Part shown: piece by piece, positions 1 through 11,865 of the stretch
Position numbering within the stretch: position 1 is the stretch's first letter
Layout: every line of letters begins with the position of its first letter
From: Microthyrium microscopicum
Lineage: Eukaryota > Ascomycota > Dothideomycetes > Microthyriales > Microthyriaceae
Direction of reading: 5' to 3'
Length of the DNA: 64,000 nucleotides
Assembly: GCA_010405405.1 (NCBI GenBank)
Contig: MU004234.1
Span: 292,993-356,992 of the forward strand
The notes under the pieces: generated by a model
Seen by the model: the letters and a program-made list of their open reading frames with translations, nothing else
Databases searched by the model: none
Told to the model about the DNA's origin: nothing
Made by a program: the position numbers and the translations under genes

Positions 1-1059
1 CAGCCGTGAATACTTGTGGCCTTCGTGATCATAGACACACTGTTCACTGGAACATCCCCGACAGCTAATAGATCTAGTCAGAAACACGTTTTAGTTTTTG
101 ACGACTTTACTTACGAGCGAGGATAAGAAGCTTTCCTTGCGGAGCCAAAGCTGATGTCAACGGAGTGATAAGTTCTGGGTTTGGCGCAGTGATGACAATC
201 AAATCGGCACCACCCATTTCGTTCAATTGCTCCTGGGCCGAGGACTTGCTGCCGTCAACGTAGTCAGTGGCACCAAGATCTTTCGCGAACTTTTCCTTGG
301 AGCCGCTGGATGAAAGAACGACCGTGCGATAACCCATTTTGCGCGAGTACTGAACGGCCAAATGACCGAGTCCGCCAAGGCCTTGGATTGCCACGATGCC
401 GCCGGGTTGGATACTCATGTTGCGGATGCCGTTGAAGACTGTCACGCCGGCACACATCAGACTAAAAGGTGATTAGATTTGCCTCATACAAGGGATGAAA
501 GCTTACGGAGCCATCAATGCTTTGTCCATATTCTCTGGAAGAATGACAGCCGCTTCTGAGCGAAGAGTGGTATACTCCGCATCTACATCCCATCAGTATC
601 ATACACCCGTCAATAGAGAAGGATAACTTACAGCCACCAACACGACTCACTCCATTCACAGCACCATTCTCACAGCACTGAAACAATCCCCTGCGGCAAG
701 AGCGACAAGTTCCATCCCATCCACCAGCCCAGGCACCACCAACGAGCATACCTTCTTTAAGGTTGTTCTTGACACCTGGACCTAAAGCTACGATGGTGCC
801 AACAGTCTCATGGCCTGGGATCAATGGCCAATCGCTACAGCTCCAGTCAATGAAGGCTCAATAGGAAGAAGAAGGAGTATACATACATAGGCCCCATCAT
901 GCCCTCAATGGCAAGAGAATCAGAGTGGCATACACCAGAGGTATGAACTTTGACGAGAACCTCGCCCTCTTTTGGCGTTGGGACGTCGATTTCGACAATT
1001 TCGAGTTTAGCGCCCTTGCTTTTCGCCATTGCGGCCTTGCATTTCTTTGGAATTGCCAT
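1..1059 (-). CDS. Zinc-dependent alcohol dehydrogenase, 3' end beyond the window
   Basis: Medium-chain zinc alcohol dehydrogenase, oxidising or reducing alcohols and aldehydes with NAD(P). Exons on the minus strand are 1059-887, 834-632, 582-507, 461-115 and 64-1, giving about 287 residues before the window edge; the family is usually about 345-350. Seen: the GVCHSD catalytic-zinc motif, PGHE, a Cys-rich structural-zinc loop (GTCRSCRRG), and the Rossmann GLGGLG turn followed by a basic strand. The last donor (GTAAGT at 114-109) looks like a stop if left unspliced (LLILARK then TAA); splicing to 64 continues with PVGDVPVNS, as expected for the family, so the gene is not truncated there. The start at 1059 (MAIPKKCKAA) is the first ATG in frame. 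A TATA-like TTTAAATA lies about 115 bp upstream. Substrate cannot be told from sequence. Confidence 0.9.
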
Positions 1060-1941
1060 TGCTAGCTTAGTATGGGATGAATTTGAGTCGAAGCTTTGAT
1101 GTTCAAGTATGACGAGAGGAAGTTGGATAAAAGTGGAATAGAAGGAGCGAGCTTAAGGTGTAGATAAGAGTATTTAAAGTGTGGGAAAGGGAAGACAAGC
1201 GTCCTTTTATAAAGTCTGATTTGATACCATTGTTTACAACGGTTGCTAGCTCTTGTGCTCTTGCCCCACCCAGCTGTTGATGTTGAATCATGTATTCACA
1301 CATGCAGCTTGCTGAGCTCACAAGCTAAGGCTATCAGAAATTGCCATCATCGTGTCTTAGCTTGCATGAATTCCTTCTAACTGCCATGCTGAAACACATA
1401 AATGGTGCTTGTTCTGCCATCTAGAGCATGCATATCGTTTTTATATGTTTGTCAGCTTGCACGGCTGGAGTATCAAAGTCACGATATCTCCGTCGGAAAA
1501 GAGCACTCCGGTCTTTATTAAACTCCCTGATTTCTTTATTGTTCAAAGCCTGCAATAAAGCCCCGCTCACCCTCTTCATCCAGACAGAACTTTTGAAATT
1601 CTCATCTAGATTTTCGGTGCTGGCCCTTTCAGTGTTGTGTCAACATGAAGCTCAAAGTTATGTTTGTTGACGATTACGTCACGCTGACGTACGGCAAATG
1701 CGATCTATGATGCTAAAAAGCTCATGCATTGTAGATTGATCTGTTTGGCTCCACTGGCGGCCGCCAGCGGGCATGACGGATGGAAAACCTGGCAAAGACC
1801 GTTGAGAAGCTGATCGCATCGACACAAGGATCTGAGTAATCTCTCTTTCCGTACATGAAAGATGCAAGGATTTCCAAAAAGATATTTATACAATACCATT
1901 CAAGAAAATCTAGCGCATTCTAACAACGCGAGCCGAACGGA
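1060..1941. other. Intergenic: ADH promoter and 3' flank of the hydrolase
   Basis: The proximal part is the promoter of the minus-strand alcohol dehydrogenase, with a TTTAAATA element near 1171-1180. The rest is the 3' flank of the upstream hydrolase gene. Short open frames here show no family resemblance and no splice-supported extension; I see no gene. Confidence 0.6.
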
Positions 1942-4826
1942 TCATAACTTCGACTTAAGCGCCTCTAATCTAAACTTGACATCCTTCAACGGTTTACTAA
2001 CCGGCTTCCAATCATCAAACAGCGCCAGCAAATGCTGACACTCTGCACTTAACTGATTGCGCACCATTTCCTCTTCCAGCACGCCACGCATTGCCCAGGG
2101 CAAGAAGAAGGGGTTCGCATCTTTACTACCTGGCGGACCTTCGTACGTCTTCACGATGACTTCGGTGTGGGGTGGTGGGTTGGTGGTCTCGAGGGTGTGA
2201 GCTACTGCGGTGTCGTATAGGGCGGCGCAGTCGTAGAGACGGGAGTGGCCTTCGCCGGAGTAGAGGGAGCCGGCGAGGGCGGGAGAGAGTTCGCGGATTA
2301 GGCCGTGGTCTGAGAGGCCGAGATTGCGGAGTTTGAGGGCGAAGCCGACGAGTTCGGTTATGCTGGGTAATGTTAGATGTTGCATAGGGGGAGAGGATTA
2401 GGCGGCTTACAAGTCTGATGTGAAGATCCGACCGTCAACATAACATATGCGGTAGATGCAGGGATGTGAGATGTTGGAGAACGTGGAAGACTCTAAGGAG
2501 ACGAGCTGGTCATCAAGACTGCCGGCGTAGACTATCTTTACTCCGAATTTGAGGACTTCTTGAACGGCAGACATATAAGCCGTAGACACCTTCGACTGAG
2601 AGGATGTAAAGTCAAAAAGCTCAAGAGCGGAACGACCGAATAGCTGAGTCTTGTACTCGGCGAAAGGGCCAAGATTGACTCCAGCCATGGCACAGATACC
2701 AATCTTTGCTGTTGACACGCACCCAAATTTTATCAGCCGTTCTATCAGCATAATCGTGACTGGTACGCCTTGAGAATGGCATGCGAGCAGAATCATATCC
2801 GCAGATCTTATATGATCAATCCAATTGAGAAGTAGCTTCCAGAGCGTATCAACTCGATCAGCGATAAGACCTTCTCCTTCCAAAGATACCTTCTCGATCT
2901 CACATTCATAGCCTTGTTGTTCCGTCCAGGATTTGATAGCTGCTGCCGCCATGTTAGAGAAGCGAATAGATGTTCCAGTAGGAGGACCAAGCAAAGTCTG
3001 GATGATGGTATTAGGAAAGAATCCATGAACACCAATCGCAATGGCTTTGTGAATCCTCGGAGGATGGGGTTGTATGTGAAGATGTGGATGGTGTTGCTCT
3101 CCGCCTATGAAGTATTGTTTGATGTTCTGCCACATTGATGGCTGTTGGACCAAGGAATAAGTTCTCTTGAATTCCGGTAGGACGAGGTCTTGACGAGGCT
3201 CTTTGCTTATCCTAGCCTCTTTTGCTCCCGTCAATAGATCTTTACTTGCCGGGCTCACTGGCTTCACTTGGACTTCTTCTATTGTGGGAGTTTGAGGTCG
3301 ATCATTCTTTTTGTTTTTGGACTTCTTCGTCGCGGGCTTGGGTAGTTCTTTCTGCAGAGGCTCCTCTACTTCATTGAACTGTGCCACTTCCGGATTGGTT
3401 TGCGATGGCGTATTTGCAACAGCCAGCTCTCCGACCTGTTTGTGAATATCACTTTCTTCTACAGTATCAGTATCTGCTTTAGACCAAAAAGCCCAGCCAG
3501 AAGATTTGCGACTGCCATCCTTGCCATCTTTCAGGGAGCTGGCTCGTGATGATGGCCGATCCTGTTGCTGTACGGAGTCTAGTTGAGGAGTCTTAGTCTT
3601 TGCATTTTCAGCTTCGATGGCTTTATTTGCATCTATCGGCATTGGGGCGTCCTCGGAATTTTTGAGAGTTTCTGCGTTTTGCTTTGTGCTCCAACCCCAA
3701 AACCAGGACTTTAAATCTTCTGTCCGTGCTTTGGTTGTTACATCTTTAGCTGGATCAATAGTCTCAGTAGTCACAGTTTTGCCGTTGGCGTCGCCATTTA
3801 GGGTTGCAGTTGGATTATCAGCCTCGGTGATTGGAGTAGAGCCAGGAAGTGGTGTATTTTTGGCCTCATCAACCACTGCTGCGACGTCTTTCTCTACCTT
3901 CGTTTTACTTTCGTCGTATCCGTCAGGTCGCGACCAAAATCCACCAAACCACCCTCTAGATACAGGTTGAGACGCTGCACTCGAACTCAACGGCGTGCTG
4001 TCCTTATCTGCGGTCTTAGTGGGATCGGGTGGCAGCGGAGGATCCGGTTCAGCGCTCGTGGCGGTCTTTGTAGCGGGTCCCTTTACTGTGCCATTAGTTC
4101 GTTCCTTGGCTTTGCTAGACGTAATGCTGAGATTTGTGGTGGTGGCTGCAAGTGGCACGCTCTTGGTCGACCCATGATTACTGCCTGATAGATAACGTCT
4201 GGGAGACGGGCTGGGCGCATCGCTTGACTCTTTCGGCAGGTTCGGCGTAAGAGTCTGGTCGAGCTTTGGAGTCGAGCTTGATTTTGCAGAGATGCTCTCT
4301 CGACGTACCTCCGTTGTCGCTTGTGGTCGGGCTTTCGATTTCCAGCTTCCGTACCAGCCGCTCCCTCGTGCCTCTGATATTGTAGCTTTTGCTCTAGTGT
4401 TCCGTGCAGGAGTTGAAACCAGTGTTTCGGTGGATGCTTCGGGCTGCGGGATCGTTGGAGTTTGGGACTCGATGGTGGATGTAGAGTTTGTTATGGAGGA
4501 GGTAGGTTCGTTCTCGGTGGTCGTTGGCGTTGGAGGCTCATTCTGCTCCACGTCCTTCTTTGGTATCCGCGGCTTGGACTTCTTGCGTGAGGGCATGGGG
4601 ATACGGGAAGCTATGAGATCCACGAGATCGTAGCGTCGCTATAAGACGGTCAGTTTTCGTGATTCATGAATAAAGAAGCAAAAACAGCAGCTTGTGTATT
4701 GTGTATAGGTGCGTCATGGCGGGGATACGTGTATGTTGACGCATGTTTGGTGGTGATTTGACTTACCTTGCGTCCAGAGTCTGGTGGTGAAGAATCTATG
4801 GGGATGTTATCTTGTTCTCCAGACAT
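1942..4826 (-). CDS. YML020W-like alpha/beta hydrolase with C-terminal SKL
   Basis: Large fungal protein of the YML020W-like family, predicted alpha/beta hydrolase, 902 residues. Exons are 4826-4767, 4638-2411 and 2362-1942. The first exon (MSGEQDNIPIDS...) is found by the GTAAGT donor at 4766 and the TATAG acceptor at 4639; the join reads GRK-RRYDLVDLIAS. Residues 30 to about 530 are Ser/Thr/Pro/Lys-rich and disordered, with repeated WxGxW-type short motifs (GWYGSW, GWFGGFW, WFWGWS, GWAFWS). The hydrolase part starts near VHGFFPNT; the nucleophile elbow reads CHSQG near residue 642, a variant of GxSxG. The C terminus reads KSKL, a canonical type 1 peroxisomal targeting signal. The gene is divergent from SPB1. 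Enzymatic substrate is unknown; peroxisomal location is my inference from the last three residues only. Confidence 0.87.
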
Positions 4827-5092
4827 AGACAGGATAGAACGCAAGGGGACAGAGTGGTGAGAGAAAGAGACAATGCGATTGCCTGATGGACGTGGTATCA
4901 TCACAGACAACTCTGGCCGTTGGGCTGGGAAGGCGCGAAAGCGCGCTAGTAACGCCACCAGTTCATAGCCGCTAAGAAAGTGTCCAGCCAATCAACTCTC
5001 CCTCAATTTTTCAACCTCCCCGCCCGAACTTTTTTCGCACTCCAAAAGTTCGGTGGTCAATCCGACAGAAAAGACACCGGTACAAAGTCGAC
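4827..5092. promoter_or_regulatory. Divergent promoter between hydrolase gene and SPB1
   Basis: This 266-bp gap separates two divergent starts. It holds a CCAAT box at 4988-4992, a hairpin-capable GCGCGAAAGCGC run near 4933-4944, a TGAAAAATTG match (minus strand, 5004-5013) to the RRPE element known from ribosome-biogenesis genes, and a perfect 10-bp inverted repeat at 5024-5053. The site assignments are by consensus only. Confidence 0.45.
5024..5053. repeat. Perfect 10-bp inverted repeat in SPB1 leader region
   Basis: The arms CCGAACTTTT (5024-5033) and AAAAGTTCGG (5044-5053) are exact reverse complements around a 10-bp spacer, ending 39 bp before the SPB1 start codon. The outer CCG and CGG triplets resemble half-sites of Zn2Cys6 dimeric regulators; alternatively the RNA could form a leader hairpin. 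Confidence 0.8.
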
Positions 5093-7635
5093 ATGGCGAT
5101 CCAAAAGAAGGTACGGTAATGAATTCCTGTATAACTCGTAAGCTAACTGTTCTCTAGCACGGCAAAGGCCGTCTCGATAAATGGTACCGCCTCGCCAAAG
5201 AGAAAGGATACCGCGCTCGTGCCGCCTTCAAACTCATCCAGCTAAACAAGAAATACCACTTCCTGGAGAAGAGCAAAGTGCTCATCGATCTCTGCGCCGC
5301 ACCTGGATCATGGTGTCAAGTTGCCGCGGAGGTCATGCCTCCCAACAGTCTCATCGTCGGCGTCGATCTCTCCCCAATCAAAGCCATTCCTCGTTGTATT
5401 ACATTTCAAAGCGATATCACAACAGACAAGTGTCGCGCGACGCTTCGTCAACATTTGAAGACATGGAAGGCCGATACTGTGCTCCATGACGGTGCGCCGA
5501 ATGTTGGTACCGCATGGGTTCAGGATGCATACACGCAGGCGGAATTGGTGCTGCAGAGTATGAAGTTGGCTACCGACTTTTTGGCCGAGGGCGGGACGTT
5601 TGTTACCAAGATCTTCCGATCGAAGGATTACAACTCACTACTCTGGGTTTTTAATCAGCTTTTTACGAAGGTTGAAGCAACCAAGCCACCATCCTCCAGA
5701 AGTGTATCTGCCGAGATCTTCGTCGTATGTCGTGGTTACAAGGCACCCAAGAAATTAGACCCAAAGTTTCTGGACCCAAAGTCCGTATTCGCGGATTTGC
5801 AAGAGGCCACACCCAACAACGAGGCAAAGGTCTTCAATCCGGAGAAGAAGAAGCGTAAGAGAGAGGGTTACGAAGAGGGTGACTGGACACAATTCAAGGA
5901 AGTACCCGCCAGCGAATTCATCCAAACCTCAGATCCTATCGCTATGCTGGCTACTGTCAACAAGCTCAGCTTCGAGCAAAAGCCAAACGGCGATATCGCA
6001 CTAGCTACCCTGGATCGTCTACCGGAAACCACTGAAGAAGTCCGATTATGTTGTGCAGATCTCAAAGTGCTCGGCAGAAAGGATTTCAGAACACTTCTAC
6101 GGTGGAGACTGAAAGCTCGAGATATTTTTGGATTTGCATCAAAGAAGGACGATGTAGCTGGCGAAGAGGAGGTTGCAGAAGTAGCGCCAATGGATGAGGA
6201 AATGAAGATTGCAGAAGAGATGGAACGTTTGAAAGAACAAGGTGACAAGAAAAAGAAAAAGGAGCGAAGAAGAAACAACGAGCAAAAACAAAAAGATATC
6301 GTACGAATGCAAATGCACATGACGACTCCCATGGAGCTAGGCATGGAACAATCTGGTCCAGAAGGCGAAGGTGCGATGTTCGATTTGAAACCAGTCGACA
6401 AGTCCGGCGCTGTGAGCCACATTTCTCGAGGACGAATGCACACTGTTGTCGAAGAAGAGGTACAACCAAATTCGGAGGATGATGAAGACATGGATTCTGA
6501 TTCTGATGGAGATATGCTTGAACGCCAACTGGACAACATGTACGACGATTTTCAGGATCGCCGAAAGGCTGCGGATGCAAAATATCGCGCCAAAAAAGCT
6601 CGTGAGGAGTATGGAGATGCAGAGTGGAAGGGCATATCTGACAGTGAGCATGAAGAAGAGTCAAGTGATGACGGTATCGTGGAGGATGATCAAAGTGATG
6701 CATCTGATGATGAAGAGGATGGCCCAAAGACACTTATCAAGGATTTGGACAACAGCGGTACGACCAAGGGATTGACACGTCGTGCTGCCCTGTTCTTCGA
6801 TCAAGACATATTCAAAAACATCCCAGACTTGGAAGATGATGGTTCCGAGGAAGATGAAGATAGCGGTATTGACGTTGACGAATCTCCGGAGCTGAGTCAA
6901 TCGCAAGCCGTGCCGGAAACAACAAATAAGACTTTTGAAACCGAAATAGACGAAGCAGTTCAAGACTCGGACTCGGACTCAGAAAACGATTTCGAGATCA
7001 TGGGAGTAGAGGACAAGATGGAGACCTGGGAAGAGGAAGATGATCCTGAACCAATGAAAAATGGCCGACCGGACATCGACATCATCACAGCTGAAGCAAT
7101 GACATTAGCTCACGAACTAGCCACCGGCAAAAAGACAAAAGCTGGGCTGGCCGATGACAACTTCAACAGATACACCTTCCGATCCACTGATGGACTTCCA
7201 GACTGGTTCTTAGACGATGAAAACGAGCACGCCAGAATTCAACGTCCAATCACTAAAGCGGCTGCCAATGCTATCAAAGAAAAGCTGAGAGCACTCAACG
7301 CGCGACCAATCAAGAAGGTCATGGAAGCGAAAGCCCGAAAGAAGTTCAAGGCTGCTCGTCGACTAGAGAAATTGAAGAAGAAGAGCGCCCTCTTACTTGA
7401 AGATGAAGGGGTGTCTATGGCCGACAAGGCGAAGTCCATTTCACAGATGATGGCCAAAGCTGCCAAGAAGCAACCGAAGCGGAATACTAAGCTTGTGTTT
7501 GCAAAGGGCGGTAATAGAGGTATCAGTGGCCGTCCAAAGGGCACGAAAGGCCGTTATAAGATGGTTGATGCGAGATTGAAGAAGGATGTTCGTGCGCAGA
7601 AGCGGTTGAAGAAGCGGGACAGCAAGAAACGATAA
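5093..7635 (+). CDS. SPB1: AdoMet-dependent rRNA 2'-O-methyltransferase Spb1
   Basis: Nucleolar methyltransferase that 2'-O-methylates a guanosine of 25S rRNA (Gm2922 in yeast) during 60S subunit maturation. Exon 1 is only 18 nt (5093-5110, MAIQKK), then a 47-nt intron and exon 2 at 5158-7635; the product is 831 residues (yeast Spb1 is 841). The N-terminal FtsJ/RrmJ domain has the AdoMet-binding DLCAAPGSW motif and the K-D-K-E catalytic set: K in the first helix (LDKWYRL), D in HDGAPNVG, K in FVTKIFR and E in SAEIFVV. It is followed by the central DUF3381 region, long acidic runs ([13 protein letters not shown] type), and the basic Spb1 C-terminal domain ending KKRDSKKR. The small first exon is required to give the conserved N terminus. 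Confidence 0.96.
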
Positions 7636-7903
7636 TTGTTGACGTTCTCAAAGTGTCAAATACAGTATGCTTCTCGATCATCCTTCGGTTCCCTCCATGA
7701 CCTTGAGACTGCTTGTCTGACATTTAAGCTGCGGAGGCTGTGAGGCTGGCTCGACTGACAAGGAGAGGAGAATACGAGACTTGACCTACCTTATAGGTTC
7801 ACGCACTTCATGGCAGCCTAATCTCTCGAACGAAGCTCAGTTTGAATGGAACCCAAAGAGAACTCTCTAGAAAATCGCTTCATCGTCTTTCTTAACTGAA
7901 GAG

Positions 7904-8857
7904 ATGTCTCGTCAAATGGATCCCGAAGTTTTGCAAGGTCTGCAGGCGTTCAGTGCTGCTAACCCTGGACCGCCAAATGCTTCGAATGCTGATCCTTAAG
8001 ATATCAAAACGAGAATAACAAATACAACACACAGGGAGCTCTTAGCACAGACACCAAAAGTAGGCGATGTCGAAACGACAAATTTCTGTACCACAACGAA
8101 TGATGGCCATTCATTGCTCATGCGTTGGTATACTAGAACAGCACCCTCCAACCCATCATCATCACCATCACCATCTCCATCACCATCTCCATCTCCAGCA
8201 ATTCTATTATTCACGGTGGCGGCTTCTTCGGCGGCTCAGTCGAATGGCACAAACCAGTAGTCTCCAACTACGTATCTATAAGCGGCATCCCCTTTCTCTC
8301 CATCGATTACCGCTTGACACCAGAGGCCAAGTATTCAACACTAGTAGAAGATTGCTTCACAGACCTGACCTAGCTACATGATCACACCTCAGAAATGAAC
8401 ATCGACCGTGCCCCCGAATCGCAGTAATGGGCGACAGCGCAGGTGGTGGTCTCACTCTCCTCGCTCGAGAACGCAATGGTCTCAAGATTGCAAAACAAGT
8501 TCTTGTTTATCCTATGCTGGACGACAAATCTACGACTCCCAAGCATGACTAATTTGACATCCTGCTACGGGACGCTACGGACAGCATGATGGCCTGGTCG
8601 GCAGTGTTGGGTGATCAGGTTGGTGGACCAGATGTGCTAGAAACTGCTGTGGCAGCGACAACCTATATTGAAGTTGGTGATGTTGATCATGTTAGAGATG
8701 AGTGCTTGGAGTTTGCATCGACGCTGTTGAAGGGTGGAGTTCAGGTTGAGTTTCATTTGAGGCCTGGATGTCCTCATTTATTCGACTTGCTGGCTCCGGT
8801 GCGCAGAGTATGAGAGCTGTTGGGGATCGTGTTAGGGCGATTCAGTGTATTCCATAA
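7904..8857 (+). pseudogene. Broken HSL-type alpha/beta hydrolase (esterase/lipase)
   Basis: A decayed member of the alpha/beta hydrolase-3 (hormone-sensitive-lipase-like) family. Reading from ATG 7904 (MSRQMDPEVLQGL) the frame meets TAA at 7997 and continues in phase through a Ser-Pro repeat (CCATCA/CCATCT codons, 8150-8200) to the oxyanion motif HGGGFFGG and the DYRLTPEAK block, then hits TAG at 8371. A frame change near 8413 recovers the nucleophile motif GDSAGGG. After another TAA (GGDD-equivalent region near 8550) come TYIEVGDVDHVRDE (acid residue) and CPHLFD (catalytic His), with a further frame change before the natural end near 8857. At least three stops, two shifts and a probable internal deletion after GGPD make a functional product very unlikely. 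Confidence 0.8.
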
Positions 8858-9853
8858 GGCTGTTTTTTCTTTCCAAGCAAGAAACCGTCATATTGTTCTT
8901 TGCTAGAAGCTGTTCTTCATTTCATTATGTTCTTGTTTGATCAGTCATTTCGAACTTCGGTTCAGTGAATTTAGTACTTCAACCGAAGAAGTCCTATGTC
9001 GGATCAGATGTGAAACACATGATAGTAGAGTACCACCAATAAATTTAGCATTTCCAAGGATGATGCCAATCCTTGACCCTTGAAATGGATCTTCGTGCCT
9101 TGATTCTTAGCGTAACCTCGCCCATCATCTGTAGCTTCACAAAGCTACTGTATCTTCCACACTTAACCTCGCTCCAAAGTTTAGCACTATACAACTCCTT
9201 TGTCACTCCATCGCGAGCTTCAAGTTTGCTTGCGATCGACCACCAGGTCACGGCTATCGCTTCAAACCATCTCAGGGACAAAGTGGGGTCATCATCAGGT
9301 AGATCGTACCAACTACCAACGCAGCCTTCCGCGGGGCAAGCTTGGTTGAACAACCAAGTTCAGTGCACCTCACGCAGTCACGCAACCAACGGCGACTTGC
9401 ATGAATCCTGCGAACAGAGCTCTTGTACTACCATATCTTCCAGTGGCATCGCTACGATCTGCTATCAGTGCCCGCGCGATCCAACACATCACGATTTGCA
9501 AGACCTTGGATATTGAGGAGACAGGATGTTGAGCGGATTGAGCGGACCGGTAAGATATATTTCTTTCTATACTGTACATTGCACGACCCTCTTCTTCGAC
9601 CCTTGCCACAGCGCGATATCATTCAACACTGCAAACCCCAGAATGGTTGTGTATGAGGAAGCATCCAAGCGGGGGAGTACAAACGAAGAGCGGCCGCATA
9701 TATGGACACACTCGCTGAGCACCTACGGCACCGTCACTTGAATCTTTGACCTTAACCCACAAACACACACTTCCTTTCAAAATGCAGACTGATGTTGCAT
9801 TTCATTTTGTTGATCCGCTTTTGGCTCCTTATTACTATACAAGCTATAGTTGT
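8858..9853. other. Intergenic, no recognisable gene
   Basis: About 1 kb between the esterase pseudogene and the VHS/GAT gene. Overlapping open frames on both strands near 9045-9516 have no family resemblance, and neither strand is convincing. The distal 100 bp is presumably leader of the downstream gene. Confidence 0.5.
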
Positions 9854-11100
9854 ATGGTTCTTGCAATGACTAAGCTATTCTCACAGAAAAAGCCGTATTC
9901 GGCGGTCACGGTTCACATTGAGCGGCTGACGGGAGAGGAGTATGCGGAGAATGATCTCTCTGGTATCGTGGATCTGATAGAGGTCATTCGTATACAAGAC
10001 AGTGGGCCTACGGAAGCGGCGAGAGCAATTCGAAAGAAGCTGTAAGAATAAGGCATACGTTTACTGCGAGAGATGCTAATTGAACGCATAGGAAGTATGG
10101 GAATCTTCATCGCCAGCTTCGGGCTCTGACGATCCTGGACGGTCTCATTCAAAATGCTGGCGCCAGATTCCAAAGGACGTTTGCAGACGAGCCACTACTA
10201 GAGCGGCTACGTCTCATGCCCAGGGATGATATGGTCGATGCAGATGTTCGAGCGAAATGCAACACACTGTATCGACAATGGGCCGCTGCATACAAAACAA
10301 CACCAGGCTTAGCTCCCGTCGCCAGTCTGTACAAGCAACTTCCGACTACGAAAAAGATGCAGCCATCACAGTCACGAGTTGTCCGCGAAACAGAGCAAGA
10401 AGCGCAGCGTGAGATAGCAGCTTCGCCGCCGAAACCAAGTGCTTCAAAGCCACAGCCTCCAGTACCATCCAGACCAGTGCAACTGGGCCAAACGAGCAGC
10501 TCGTCATTTTTCAGTCGATCAAAGGACAAGAAGAAGAGTAAAGGGCATACATCGTTCAATCTGGAGAAAGAGAAGGGTCAACTCATGGAAACAATAGCGG
10601 CGTCTTCAGTTGCAAGCACCAATCTCATCAACGCTATTCGGTTAATCAACCGAGAGAACCAACGCGTCAGCGAGAATCCCGAAGCACGAAACCGTTTTGA
10701 GCAATGCAAAGGTCTACGTCGCTCAATTTTACGCTATATCCAACTGGTAGAATCGGAGCAATATATCGGCGGTCTACTCAGCGCCAATGACGAGCTCGTG
10801 AAAGCTCTGATGTCGTACGAGGTTATGGACAAGAGCATCGACGATGACAGCGACAGTGATGTAGAATATATGGCCAGCAGGGCCCGCCGCATGTCTGGTG
10901 GCAAGGACGTGGAGCAGCAACTAGCTGGCATCAGTCTCAATGCTGTTGCGGCATCACCACCTACTCCTCCTAGAGCTGTGGCGCCACCTCCCAAAGAGGA
11001 AAGTGAGGAAGAGGAAGAGGACGATGATGATGACAATCCGTTCGCAGATCGGAATGCGGTGAAGACTCCGCACATTGAGAAGACTGGAATGGCTTGGTGA
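9854..11100 (+). CDS. LSB5-like VHS/GAT-domain endocytic adaptor
   Basis: Probable homologue of yeast Lsb5, an adaptor linking ubiquitin, Las17 and actin patches in endocytic and vesicular sorting. Exons are 9854-10041 and 10092-11100; the join reads IRKKL-KYGNLHRQLRAL, giving 398 residues. The VHS-like domain covers about residues 10-140 (LSGIVDLIEVIRIQDSGPTE, LTILDGLIQNAG). A Pro/Ser linker precedes a GAT-like helical bundle at about 200-300. The C terminus has an acidic run followed by DNPFAD, an NPF motif of the type bound by EH-domain proteins. The start is uncertain: ATG 9854 (MVLAMTKLFSQKKPYSAV) and ATG 9866 are both possible, and the frame is open further upstream. Family assignment is from domain order. 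Confidence 0.85.
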
Positions 11101-11865
11101 GGCCCGATTGCGGGGATTCATCGAATATATACTAACTCATAACTAGGCGGTGATCTGACAGCATTGGGTAGTGTTAGAGGTGGCATTTCGTAACTCAATG
11201 TTCAGCTGGGCTATATTTATTCTCAAATCCTTTGAAGAGTCTCCCAGCTAGCGGCCATATAATCCATGTCAATTACACAAATATCCCACCTTCTTGTGCG
11301 TTTTGTTTTGGAATATTGGACCGTGTAGCTCTGCTGCTCTACCATCTTAATGCAGGTTTCCTGAATCATACTTGATCCGCCCTTTTTGAATCCCGGAACT
11401 TCACTCAAGTCCCACTTCTTCACATTTCCCAATAGCAATCCCTCCGTGTAAATAGTCAATTATTTCTCGTCTATACCGATTTTATATCGCATACATTGTG
11501 TCCAATCAGGGCTCATCTACAAAAGTGACCTCTCGGATCTACGTCACCAATCTGGATGAGCCTCGCGGCTACGCGGCTGTGCCATGGTTTCTTAGGTATC
11601 TGCAAGCTTTAATCTTTACGAGCCGAGCCTTGGAAAAAGTACCAAGAAATGCAAGCCCCGCTGACTCTCGCGCTAACATCAGTCGCTACATATAAATCCT
11701 CTTGGAGGCCGTTCTGTGCTAACTCGTCTACCTTCGCTCAACCACCACGCACATTTACAGCTCTACCTTTTCGCACTTCCCATTGTGAGTATATTATGTA
11801 TATTTAGTGCTAATCGAGGACGGACTAATTTTGAGAACAGATCAGTAGTCGCCACAATCGTCAAT
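11101..11865. other. Intergenic and promoter/5' UTR of the Cys-rich peptide gene
   Basis: No coding gene seen. The right part is a well-formed promoter and leader: TATAAAT at 11691-11697 and a probable 5' UTR intron 11785-11840 (GTGAGT donor, CTAAT branch site, ACAG acceptor), ending 25 bp before ATG 11866. Confidence 0.55.
11691..11697 (+). promoter_or_regulatory. TATA box of the Cys-rich peptide gene
   Basis: TATAAAT, about 95 bp before the inferred 5' UTR intron and 170 bp before the ATG. TATA promoters in fungi are typical of inducible or strongly expressed genes. Confidence 0.5.

Noticed and set aside
107-115. Apparent stop codon ending the alcohol dehydrogenase early
   Set aside because: The TAA lies inside a GTAAGT donor; splicing out 65-114 restores the family's next block, so the gene continues past the window edge.
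5868-6733. Long antisense open frames inside SPB1
   Set aside because: They are the reverse of acidic/Ser-rich coding sequence (GA-rich codons) with no independent motifs.
9045-9516. Overlapping plus and minus frames upstream of the VHS/GAT gene
   Set aside because: No recognisable product and neither frame connects to a neighbouring gene by splicing.
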